Positions 1 through 6,314 of a DNA stretch of 9,909 bases are shown here, one piece after another. This stretch comes from JBEKEX01 sp050013615. GTDB taxonomy: Bacteria > Chloroflexota > Anaerolineae > Anaerolineales > Anaerolineaceae. Below the pieces are notes generated by a model. That model saw only the letters and a list, made by a program, of their open reading frames with translations. It had not been told where the DNA came from and did no database searches. The translations under genes and the position numbers were made by a program. Location of the stretch: NCBI GenBank assembly GCA_050013615.1, contig JBEKEX010000094.1:1-9909 (forward strand), given 5' to 3'. How positions within the stretch are numbered: position 1 is the first letter of the stretch; each line of letters starts with the position of its first letter.

Positions 1-1371
1 GCCATCCTGACACAGAAGCCGATCTTTACTTCCCGCCTTTCCAGGCAACTCGATCTTGCAAAAACCGGACGGATCGATCCGACCCCGCAGTCTGTCCTCT
101 CGGTGCCGATGCTAACGCGCGGCAATGTGATCGGGAGCATCCAGGTGGAAAGCCGCGGCAGAAACCGCTTCACCCAGGAAGACGCCGGCTTTATGAGCGT
201 GCTTGCCAACACAGCAGCAGTTGCCATCGAAAATGCAAACTTGTTCAACGAGACCAAGCAGCGGCTAGAACAAGTACAGGCGCTGCACGAGATCGAAAGT
301 ACGATCAACTCGAACCTGGATTTGCAGGTGATTTTTAATGTCGTGCTCAGCCAAACGCTTACCCTGCTGCAGACCGATGCAGCTTCGGTCTATATTCTCA
401 GACCGCAAACTAACATGCTGGAACTGGTCGCCAGTAAAGGGCTGCCGTTCTACAAGACAGAGCACCACCATTTACGCGTCAATGAAAGCCTGGCGGGGCG
501 CGCAGTCATCGAGCGCCGGACAATCCGCATCCCGGACCTCGAAAAGTCCGCTTTCCAGGATCTCGTGCCCAAGACCTACGTCGCCGAACGCTTCATTAGC
601 TATTACGCGGTGCCGTTGATCGCCAAAGGGCAGGTCAAAGGCGTGTTGGAACTTTTCTATCACGTCTTATTTATCCCCCAGCTCGAATGGGAAGGGTTCC
701 TGGATACCCTGACCGCTCAAATGGCAACAGCGATCGACAATATCACTTTGTTCGAGTCGCTCCAGCGCTCGAATATGGAACTCGCCCTGGCATATGACAC
801 CACCCTGGAAGGCTGGCTGCGCGCCATGGATTTACGCGACAAGGAGACGGAAGGCCATACCACGCGGGTTACCGAAATGACCGTCCAACTGGCACGCATG
901 ATGGGCTTTGGCGAGAACGAACTGGTGCACGTCCGGCGTGGTGCCATGCTCCACGATATCGGTAAAATCGGCATCCCCGATTCCATCCTGCTGAAACCGG
1001 GCCCGTTGACGGCCGAAGAGCGCAAACAGATCGAAAAGCACCCACAATTCGCTTACGATCTGCTTTATCCCATCACTTACCTGCGCCCAGTGTTGGACAT
1101 CCCTTACTGCCACCATGAGCGTTGGGACGGCAGTGGCTATCCCAGGCATCTCAAGGGCGAGGCTATCCCGCTGACGGCACGGATATTCGCCGTGGTTGAC
1201 GTGTGGGACGCTTTGACCTCTGACCGCCCTTATCGACGGGCGTGGTCGGAAGAAAAAGCGCTCAAATACATCCAGGAACAGTCTGGCAAGCAATTCGACC
1301 CGCCCATTGTGGAAGCCTTCTTGAAATTTCTCAAAGAAACCCACCCCCAGGCGCTATCCAAAGCAGAATAG
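1..1371 (+). CDS. GAF-GAF-HD-GYP cyclic-di-GMP phosphodiesterase (5' partial)
   Basis: The reading frame is open at the left edge, so base 1 is not the start; the ATG at 103 lies inside a GAF domain and should not be taken as the start. The 456 visible codons hold the end of one GAF domain (to about codon 80), a helical linker, a second GAF domain (about 95-245) and a C-terminal HD-GYP domain (about 267-440). The HD-GYP part has the metal-binding HDIGK (His318 of the visible part) and HHERWDGSGYP (codons 371-381), so the signature residues of an active c-di-GMP phosphodiesterase are present. GAF domains usually bind small ligands or mediate dimerisation and would control the output domain. 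No membrane segment is visible, though the N-terminus is missing. The product is probably a cytosolic sensor that lowers c-di-GMP. DegV starts 70 bases downstream with no clear terminator between. Confidence 0.93.
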   Translation, partial: AILTQKPIFTSRLSRQLDLAKTGRIDPTPQSVLSVPMLTRGNVIGSIQVESRGRNRFTQEDAGFMSVLANTAAVAIENANLFNETKQRLEQVQALHEIESTINSNLDLQVIFNVVLSQTLTLLQTDAASVYILRPQTNMLELVASKGLPFYKTEHHHLRVNESLAGRAVIERRTIRIPDLEKSAFQDLVPKTYVAERFISYYAVPLIAKGQVKGVLELFYHVLFIPQLEWEGFLDTLTAQMATAIDNITLFESLQRSNMELALAYDTTLEGWLRAMDLRDKETEGHTTRVTEMTVQLARMMGFGENELVHVRRGAMLHDIGKIGIPDSILLKPGPLTAEERKQIEKHPQFAYDLLYPITYLRPVLDIPYCHHERWDGSGYPRHLKGEAIPLTARIFAVVDVWDALTSDRPYRRAWSEEKALKYIQEQSGKQFDPPIVEAFLKFLKETHPQALSKAE

Positions 1372-1427
1372 CTCTCCCATTATCCGCACTTCGGGTTTAT
1401 ATTTATCCTTTGTAATAAGATAATGCC

Positions 1428-1433
1428 GAGGAG
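1428..1433 (+). promoter_or_regulatory. Ribosome-binding site of the degV gene
   Basis: GAGGAG lies 8 bases before the ATG at 1442 and supports that start. Confidence 0.7.
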
Positions 1434-1441
1434 CAGAAACG

Positions 1442-2314
1442 ATGTCGCCGTATCCAATTGCCATCATTACCGATAGTACCTGTGATATTCCCCAAGAGTT
1501 ACTCCAACAATATGAAATATGTGTGCTGCCTCATACGGTCATCTGGGGTAACGAGCAACTGGGCGACCGGGTAGACATCACGCCGGAGCAATTTTACAAA
1601 CGCCTGGAAACCGACGCCACCCGCCCGACCACCTCGCAGGTGAGCAGCAAACAATTCGCGGATGCCTATCGGGATGCTGAAAAGTTGGGGGCAAAAGAGA
1701 TCTTGGTGATGACAGTGGCCAGTACCTTCAGTGGAGCTTTCCAATCCGCCAAGCAGGCGGTTGAATCAGCGAACATCCCCGTCCACGTAATTGATTCTTG
1801 CAGTGTGACAATGGGATTGGGATGGCAATTGCTGGCAGCTGCGCGTGTGCGCGAAATCGGAGGCAGCGCGCAGATAATGCTGGATAAGATCAACGACGTG
1901 CGAAAAAAACTGGCTCTGGTCGTTTCGATGGATTCAGTGATGTATCTTGCCAAAACCGGGAGATTTGGAAATGCGGCCAAAATGGTCGCTTCGCTTCTTA
2001 ATATCAAGCCCATGGTGTGGGTCAACCCAGAAAACGGGGTGGTGGAACCGGGCGGCATCGCACGTACATATAAAAGTCTCGTGGAGATGATGTACCAAAA
2101 ATTCTTCGATCTTGTTGGGGCGGGGCAGAAGTTGCACATCGCTGTCTGCCATGGCAACGCCTATGACGAGGCCCAAAAAGTAATCGACCGGCTCATCAAG
2201 GAATACCAGCCAGTCGAAGTGCTGACTAATATCACTTCACCGGTACTGGGCTTGAACACCGGTCCGCGCGCCTTGGCGATATCCGGTTATTGGGAAGAGC
2301 CGGATGCCGCCTGA
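1442..2314 (+). CDS. degV: DegV family fatty-acid-binding protein
   Basis: This 290-residue protein has the usual DegV length. Family landmarks are TDSTCDIP near the N-terminus (residues 10-17), PTTSQ (62-66), STFSGAF (94-100), VIDS followed by TMGLGW (117-128), and the C-terminal TGPRALAISGYW (273-284). DegV proteins bind one long-chain fatty acid in a cleft between two alpha/beta lobes. In Firmicutes the related FakB proteins present the fatty acid to the kinase FakA. No FakA is in this window, so the partner is unknown. The start is fixed by GAGGAG 8 bases upstream. The gene is 70 bases behind the HD-GYP gene and may be cotranscribed with it. It ends before a strong hairpin shared with the converging protease gene. 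Confidence 0.93.
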   Translation: MSPYPIAIITDSTCDIPQELLQQYEICVLPHTVIWGNEQLGDRVDITPEQFYKRLETDATRPTTSQVSSKQFADAYRDAEKLGAKEILVMTVASTFSGAFQSAKQAVESANIPVHVIDSCSVTMGLGWQLLAAARVREIGGSAQIMLDKINDVRKKLALVVSMDSVMYLAKTGRFGNAAKMVASLLNIKPMVWVNPENGVVEPGGIARTYKSLVEMMYQKFFDLVGAGQKLHIAVCHGNAYDEAQKVIDRLIKEYQPVEVLTNITSPVLGLNTGPRALAISGYWEEPDAA

Positions 2315-2355
2315 CAGCCATTCAAACGCACGGTCTGGACAAACATATCTTAAGC

Positions 2356-2382
2356 AAAAGCTCCAGAAGACTGGAGCTTTTT
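2356..2382. terminator. Bidirectional intrinsic terminator between degV and the CPBP gene
   Basis: AAAAGCTCCAG (2356-2366) and CTGGAGCTTTT (2371-2381) form a perfect 11-bp stem with an AAGA loop. T residues follow on the plus strand, and the A residues at the base give a U-tract on the minus strand. The TAA stop of the CPBP gene (2383-2381) lies in the foot of the stem, so convergent degV and CPBP transcripts probably both end here. Confidence 0.85.
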
Positions 2383-3148
2383 ACATTGGTAGATTCAGGT
2401 AAGTCTTTAAGCCCAACACCAGGTATAACAATACGACGCCTATCATATTCGTAATCATGTGGGTCAGGATGGGTATCCATAGCGTTTTGCTGCGTTCATA
2501 AACCACGGCATTCACCGCCCCCATGACGAACGCCGAAACAGCCACCGGGATGGAATCGAAGTGTGCCAGCCCAAACAGCAGCGAGCTGGCGAGCGTGCGT
2601 TGCCAGGGCTTGGTCCAGCCAATGAACCAGCGGTGCAACAGTCCACGAAAATACAGTTCTTCCGAAATGGGGGCGATCACACCCACGCCGAGAAATGTTA
2701 GCATAAAATTCAGCACCGAAAATTGATTTCCAACGAGGATAAGATCGGAACGGGTTTGTAAAGAAGCCAGGCTGCCCCCCAGCAATTTCTCTACCAACAA
2801 CCCCAACAGGCCACGTAGCGGGAGGAAAACAGCTACAAGGATGACAGCGATCAACACCCAGCTCCAATGCCAGTTCACCGGTAGAAAACCCATTGACTGC
2901 CAATCGGTCTTACGCCGGAGCACGCCAAGCACGTAGACGCTGCCGCCAAGACATAAGCCATTAGCGAGATAGAGTGCGAAAGACGCCCAAATGGTCAGGC
3001 TGTGAAAAGCCAACGCCAACAATAGGGAAACAACCATGTAAAGCCCAAATCCCCCCAGCAAGTAGATCACCAAATCCTTCCAACCGGGCCGGGACGGTCC
3101 AGCCTGGTCGGTGGGAGCAGCAGGTGAAGGCAATTCAGAGGACATCAT
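2381..3148 (-). CDS. CPBP family intramembrane metalloprotease (CAAX/Abi type)
   Basis: This 255-residue protein is very hydrophobic, with about six to eight membrane segments after a short Pro-rich cytoplasmic N-terminus. It carries the three CPBP motifs in order: EELYFR (Glu163, Glu164, Arg168), FGLAHF with His196, and HMITN with His230 and Asn234. These residues form the metal-type active site of Rce1-like proteases, so the enzyme is probably active. Bacterial members include bacteriocin-immunity and membrane-signalling proteases; the substrate cannot be inferred here. Two ATG codons sit side by side at the start (3148 and 3145) with no strong Shine-Dalgarno sequence, so the exact start is uncertain by one codon. 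The gene converges on degV and lies downstream of the mgtA terminator. Confidence 0.9.
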   Translation of the reverse strand: MMSSELPSPAAPTDQAGPSRPGWKDLVIYLLGGFGLYMVVSLLLALAFHSLTIWASFALYLANGLCLGGSVYVLGVLRRKTDWQSMGFLPVNWHWSWVLIAVILVAVFLPLRGLLGLLVEKLLGGSLASLQTRSDLILVGNQFSVLNFMLTFLGVGVIAPISEELYFRGLLHRWFIGWTKPWQRTLASSLLFGLAHFDSIPVAVSAFVMGAVNAVVYERSKTLWIPILTHMITNMIGVVLLYLVLGLKTYLNLPM

Positions 3149-3157
3149 CTATGACAT

Positions 3158-3187
3158 CTTATCATAGGCCAGCGAAAAGGCAATCAA
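3158..3187 (-). promoter_or_regulatory. Possible promoter of the CPBP gene
   Basis: On the minus strand TTGATT (3187-3182) precedes TATGAT (3166-3161) with a 15-base spacer, or GATAAG (3163-3158) with an 18-base spacer. The site lies between the mgtA terminator and the CPBP start, where a promoter would be needed. The elements are imperfect. Confidence 0.35.
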
Positions 3188-3194
3188 TTTTCGA

Positions 3195-3229
3195 TAAAAA
3201 ATGTGGCAGGCCTTGTTAGCCTGCCACAT
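3195..3229 (-). terminator. Intrinsic terminator of mgtA
   Basis: ATGTGGCAGGC (3201-3211) and GCCTGCCACAT (3219-3229) form a perfect 11-bp GC-rich stem with a 7-base loop. On the minus strand the stem is followed by a run of T, placing a Rho-independent terminator 6 bases after the mgtA stop. Confidence 0.9.
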
Positions 3230-3234
3230 GTCGA

Positions 3235-5871
3235 TCAATCACCGTATTTCCGGTAGAACCAGGTTTTGACCACCTGGGTCAGCACTAAGTACATCAGCAG
3301 CATCCCTGCCAGCAGCGGCCAGTATAGCAAAGGCAAGGGCACAAAGCCCAGCATGGGCGCCAGCGGCGAAACCGTCAGGTAAGCACCCACGGCCACGATG
3401 GCCAGCGAGGCCAACATCAGCGAACGGCTTGCCCGGCTCTGCAAAAACGGAATGCGGTTGGTGCGGATAACGTGGATGATGAGCGTTTGAGTGAACAAGC
3501 TCTCCACGAACCAGCCGGTGTGGAACAAGGCCGGGTTATTCCAACAATTAAAGACGTACAGCATGATGAAATAGGTGGCGTAATCGAAAATCGAGCTGAT
3601 CGGGCCGATGAAAATGATGAAGCGGCGCAACGCACCGATCGTCCATTTGCGCGGCCGGGACAGCCATTCTTCGTCCACATTGTCCGTTGGAATGGCAGTC
3701 TGTGAAAAGTCATACAGGAGATTATTCGTCAGCACTTGCAATGGCAACATGGGAAGGAACGGCAAGAAAGCAGAACCGCCCACGACGCTGAACATGTTGC
3801 CGAAGTTGGAGCTGGCAGCCATCCGGATGTATTTGGTAATGTTGCCAAAAACACGCCGTCCTTCGATCACTCCATCATTGAGCACCAACAGGTTGCTTTC
3901 CAGCAAAATGATATCGGAGGACTCCTTGGCGATATCCACGGCGCTGTTGACCGAAATGCCCACGTCGGCGGCGCGGAGAGCGGGGGCATCGTTGATTCCA
4001 TCGCCCATAAAACCGACCACATGGCCTTTGGCCTGCAGGATGCGAATGATGCGCTGTTTGTGCGCCGGCGAGAGCTTGGCAAAGACCGTGATCTTCTCGG
4101 CCGCCACTGTCAACTCGGCATCGGTCATTTTCTCAACTTCCGGCCCCAGCAAGATGGATTCGACCGGCAAGCCCACCTGGCTGCAGATCTTGCGGGTGAC
4201 AATGTCGTTATCGCCGGTCAGGATTTTGATGTCCACATTGAGATGCTTGAGCTCCTGCAAAGCCTCGGGAGCGGTTGCCTTGGGTGGGTCCAGGAAGGCC
4301 AAAAAGCCCAGCAAGATCATGCCTGATTCATCCTTTACGGAATAAGTGGGCGTATCGGGGCCTTCGGGAATATCCTTGTAGGCCAGGGCGATCACGCGAA
4401 AGCCCTCTTCATTCATCTTCTTCACCCGCTCGGCGCGGTGCGCATCATGCTCAGGCAAACGTTCCAAAACCTCCCCCTTGACCTCAACATGTGTGCACAA
4501 CGGCATAATTTCTTCCACCGCACCTTTGCAGATCAGGAGGTTGGCGCCTTTCTTATCTTCCACAATGACCGACATGCGTTTACGATTAAAGTCGAACGGG
4601 ATCTCATCGATCTTGAAGTAGCGTTCCTTCAGCTTGAGCTCATCCAGAAGATCGCGGTGGTTGAGGATGGCAACATCCATCAAGTTCTTCAACCCCGTCT
4701 CAAAATAACTATTAATGTAAGCGTATTGAAGCACCCGTTCACTGGGGTTGCCCTGAACGTCGGTATGTTTTTCAAGAACGATCTTGCCTTCCGTGATGGT
4801 GCCGGTTTTATCCGTGCACAACACATCCATGGCGCCGAAGTTCTGGATGGAGTTCAGCCGCTTGACGATCACTTTCTGGCGCGACATGGAAATGGCGCCT
4901 TTGGAAAGGTTGACCGTAACGATCATCGGCAGCATTTCCGGCGTCAAGCCAACTGCCACGGCCAGGGCGAACAGGAACGCCTCCAACCAGTTGCCCTTGC
5001 TGATGCCATTGATGAGGAACACTGCCGGCACCATGATCGCCATGAAGCCGAGCATCAGCCAGGTGAAGCTATTGATGCCTTTGTCGAAGCTGGTGAGCAC
5101 GCGTTGGCCAACGATGCTACCGGCCAGCGAGCCGAAATAAGTGTCTTTACCGGTCAGGACGACCACCGCCGTTCCGGTGCCGCTTTCCACGTTGGAGCCC
5201 AGAAAGCAGATATTGTTCATCTCCAACGGGTTATCCTGCCCGGCCGGCACGATGGCAGCATATTTCTCGACTGGCACGCTTTCGCCGGTCAATGAAGATT
5301 GATCGATGAACAGGTCTTTGGCAAACAGCAAGCGCAGATCACCCGGCACCATGTCGCCTGCAGAAAGCTTGACGATATCACCCGGCACAAGGTCCTGTAG
5401 GGAAATTTCTTTCTGCTGTCCGTCTCGGATAACGGTGCAGGTGGTGCTGACCATGGCCTTAAGCTCTGCGGCGGCATTGTCGGCGCGCATCTCCTGTACA
5501 TAGCGCAACACGACGCCCAGGATGATCATTACCGCGATGACCATGGTCCCGGGTGTATCGCCGGTCAGGTACGAGATAATGCCCAACACGGCTAGCAGAA
5601 TGACAAGAGGATTTTTTATATTCTCAAAAAGACGTTCGAACCACGAAATGCGTTTTTCGCGTGCCACTTCGTTGAGGCCGTACTTTTCAAGACGGTCGTC
5701 AACTTCCTGTTGGGCCAGGCCCTTTTCAGTCGTATCCAGTTGCAGCAACACGGCTGCGACATCAGCGTGGGCGCAATCGATTATTTTTTTTGAGAAACGG
5801 ATCCCGCCATTGCGGGAAAGCTCCAAGAAGCTCTTGGGAGAAGTATTGAGAATTGTGCTGAGGAAGCCCAT
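3235..5871 (-). CDS. mgtA: Magnesium-translocating P-type ATPase (type IIIB, MgtA-like)
   Basis: This 878-residue protein is close to the E. coli MgtA length of about 900. In order it has an N-terminal cytoplasmic region with cation-ATPase character, the actuator TGES (195-198), PEMLP in membrane helix 4 (311-315), the phosphorylated DKTGT (Asp354), KGA of the nucleotide-binding domain (449-451), TGDN (552-555) and the hinge GDGINDAP (623-630). The last third matches the MgtA/MgtB family closely: NNLLYDFSQTAIPTDNVD, then GPISSIFD, the segment with HVIRTNRIPF, and a C-terminus ending YRKYGD. About ten membrane segments are expected. Family members import Mg2+ at the cost of ATP and are normally induced by magnesium shortage. 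The gene has its own promoter, a long structured leader and its own terminator, so it is probably a single-gene unit. AGGTGT precedes the ATG closely and is predicted to be buried in RNA structure. Confidence 0.95.
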   Translation of the reverse strand: MGFLSTILNTSPKSFLELSRNGGIRFSKKIIDCAHADVAAVLLQLDTTEKGLAQQEVDDRLEKYGLNEVAREKRISWFERLFENIKNPLVILLAVLGIISYLTGDTPGTMVIAVMIILGVVLRYVQEMRADNAAAELKAMVSTTCTVIRDGQQKEISLQDLVPGDIVKLSAGDMVPGDLRLLFAKDLFIDQSSLTGESVPVEKYAAIVPAGQDNPLEMNNICFLGSNVESGTGTAVVVLTGKDTYFGSLAGSIVGQRVLTSFDKGINSFTWLMLGFMAIMVPAVFLINGISKGNWLEAFLFALAVAVGLTPEMLPMIVTVNLSKGAISMSRQKVIVKRLNSIQNFGAMDVLCTDKTGTITEGKIVLEKHTDVQGNPSERVLQYAYINSYFETGLKNLMDVAILNHRDLLDELKLKERYFKIDEIPFDFNRKRMSVIVEDKKGANLLICKGAVEEIMPLCTHVEVKGEVLERLPEHDAHRAERVKKMNEEGFRVIALAYKDIPEGPDTPTYSVKDESGMILLGFLAFLDPPKATAPEALQELKHLNVDIKILTGDNDIVTRKICSQVGLPVESILLGPEVEKMTDAELTVAAEKITVFAKLSPAHKQRIIRILQAKGHVVGFMGDGINDAPALRAADVGISVNSAVDIAKESSDIILLESNLLVLNDGVIEGRRVFGNITKYIRMAASSNFGNMFSVVGGSAFLPFLPMLPLQVLTNNLLYDFSQTAIPTDNVDEEWLSRPRKWTIGALRRFIIFIGPISSIFDYATYFIMLYVFNCWNNPALFHTGWFVESLFTQTLIIHVIRTNRIPFLQSRASRSLMLASLAIVAVGAYLTVSPLAPMLGFVPLPLLYWPLLAGMLLMYLVLTQVVKTWFYRKYGD

Positions 5872-5970
5872 AATACACCTTTAATCTTGTATCGTGTCGA
5901 AAAACCACGAACCGGGCAACTCAACGACTACAGTGAGCAGCCTACGAATACAAAATTAGAAAGGTGTACT
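5872..5970 (-). promoter_or_regulatory. Long-range RNA helix burying the mgtA ribosome-binding site
   Basis: In the mgtA-sense RNA, the 21 bases just before the ATG (5892-5872) can pair with 5970-5960 and 5957-5948 upstream. AGUACACCUUU pairs with AAAGGUGUAUU (11 bp), then AAUUUUGUAU with AUACAAGAUU (10 bp), separated only by a 2-base bulge (5959-5958). Pairing encloses the Shine-Dalgarno bases AGGUG (5880-5876). The helix closes a 55-base loop. Both departures from perfect complementarity are G-U pairs in the mgtA-sense RNA but would be A-C mismatches in the opposite RNA. This is what a working RNA structure would show. An inverted repeat for a DNA-binding protein is the alternative. Confidence 0.6.
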
Positions 5971-6072
5971 TAAGGGAACGCTATCGCGGGGACGATTGGT
6001 AAATTTGGAAGTTGTCCGGCGGAACGCCAAGCGGGCAGCAGGTTGTGTAAAATAGATCAAAGTTCGGAACAT
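5956..6072 (-). CDS. Possible second leader ORF (38 aa) upstream of mgtA
   Basis: The minus-strand ORF begins at ATG 6072, five bases after a perfect GGAGG (6082-6078), and stops at TAA 5958-5956. The peptide starts MFRTLIYFTQP, is rich in Arg/Lys, and carries prolines at positions 11, 28, 33 and 37. It matches no family I know. Its 3' end runs through the 5' arm of the helix that would bury the mgtA ribosome site, so a ribosome translating it would open that helix. Its own ribosome site and AUG lie in the 3' arm of a 9-bp stem (6136-6128 with 6079-6071). The strong Shine-Dalgarno sequence and position support translation; the peptide sequence itself gives no support. Confidence 0.4.
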   Translation of the reverse strand: MFRTLIYFTQPAARLAFRRTTSKFTNRPRDSVPLSTPF

Positions 6073-6136
6073 GCTTGCCTCCACAGTCTGAGCAAAAAAT
6101 AAACCCCTGTACCAGATTGGTCGCGGGGGCAAGCAC
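6071..6136 (-). promoter_or_regulatory. 9-bp stem over the start of the second leader ORF
   Basis: In the mgtA-sense RNA GUGCUUGCC (6136-6128) pairs with GGCAAGCAU (6079-6071), with one G-U pair. It encloses the terminator-like hairpin. The 3' arm takes in the last two bases of the GGAGG site and the AU of the following AUG, so it could block translation of the second leader ORF. Confidence 0.4.
6094..6129 (-). terminator. Terminator-like hairpin in the mgtA leader (putative attenuator)
   Basis: On the minus strand CCCC (6128-6125) pairs with GGGG (6107-6104), and inside it ACCA (6121-6118) pairs with TGGT (6114-6111) around a 3-base loop. A 3x3 internal loop separates the two stems. TTTATTTTTT (6103-6094) follows directly. 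The stem is short for an intrinsic terminator but the U-rich tail is typical. The inner arms can also pair with segments in the first leader ORF, as attenuators do. Confidence 0.45.
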
Positions 6137-6193
6137 TCATCGTCGCTTAAAACGGCGAAACGAAATTTTACCCGGCTACCAACTTTCTGGTAC
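6109..6193 (-). promoter_or_regulatory. Four alternative pairing segments in the mgtA leader
   Basis: Transcript order: A GUACCAG (6193-6187), B UUGGUA (6182-6177), C ACCAA (6121-6117), D CUGGUAC (6115-6109). A pairs with B (TACCA/TGGTA, 5 bp), C with D (ACCA/TGGT, part of the terminator-like hairpin), B with C (TTGGT/ACCAA, 5 bp) and A with D (7 bp, perfect). A and B lie in codons 17-19 and 21-22 of the first leader ORF. A ribosome held on A would leave B free to pair with C and break the terminator; one at the stop codon would cover B and allow C-D. Stems are short and were read by eye. Confidence 0.4.
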
Positions 6194-6242
6194 GAGCAGT
6201 CAATACGCTCAGTAGATGGTCACTATCAGATGGTTCAGACAT
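6168..6242 (-). CDS. Possible MgtL-like leader peptide (24 aa) upstream of mgtA
   Basis: The ORF starts at ATG 6242, about 13 bases after the expected transcription start, with purine-rich GAGAGAAAG upstream, and stops at TAA 6170-6168. The peptide begins MSEPSDSDH and ends ARTRKLVAG, so acidic residues and a proline are followed by a basic tail. Enterobacterial MgtL, the leader peptide of mgtA, has the same arrangement (MEPDP..., then RRRLK). There the acidic/proline start destabilises the ribosome at low Mg2+. The sequences are not otherwise alike, and the comparison is an analogy. An in-frame ATG at 6254 adds four residues (MRER) but would sit at the very 5' end of the RNA. Codons 17-22 contain the pairing segments of the putative attenuator. 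Confidence 0.4.
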   Translation of the reverse strand: MSEPSDSDHLLSVLTARTRKLVAG

Positions 6243-6262
6243 TCTTTCTCTCATTCGGCTTG

Positions 6263-6291
6263 TTTATATACCCAAAGATAGGATGAGTCAA
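6263..6291 (-). promoter_or_regulatory. Housekeeping-type promoter for mgtA
   Basis: On the minus strand TTGACT (6291-6286) and TATAAA (6268-6263) each match the sigma-70 consensus at 5 of 6 bases with an ideal 17-base spacer. Transcription would start near 6256 and give a leader of about 385 nt before mgtA. The -35 box lies 24 bases past the ketoacyl synthase stop, with no terminator between, so read-through from the upstream operon is also possible. Confidence 0.75.
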
Positions 6292-6314
6292 GAGGTTGGA
6301 TAGATGAGAATTCA

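Noticed and set aside
103..1371. ATG at 103 as the start of the HD-GYP protein
   Set aside because: The frame is open from base 1, and residues before 103 continue into the GAF domain pattern; the gene starts left of the window.
3608..5295. Long plus-strand frames of 245, 196 and 285 codons opposite mgtA
   Set aside because: They are antisense to a clearly conserved ATPase, show no recognisable domains, and are Arg/Ser or His/Asp-rich as shadow frames are.
5872..5970. Inverted repeat as ends of a small mobile element (MITE)
   Set aside because: No flanking target duplication is visible, and the departures from symmetry favour RNA pairing in one strand only.
5872..6262. M-box (ykoK) or yybP-ykoY riboswitch in the mgtA leader
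   Set aside because: Short look-alikes such as CTGCTGCCC occur, but I could not find the ordered conserved blocks of either class; an Infernal search would settle it.
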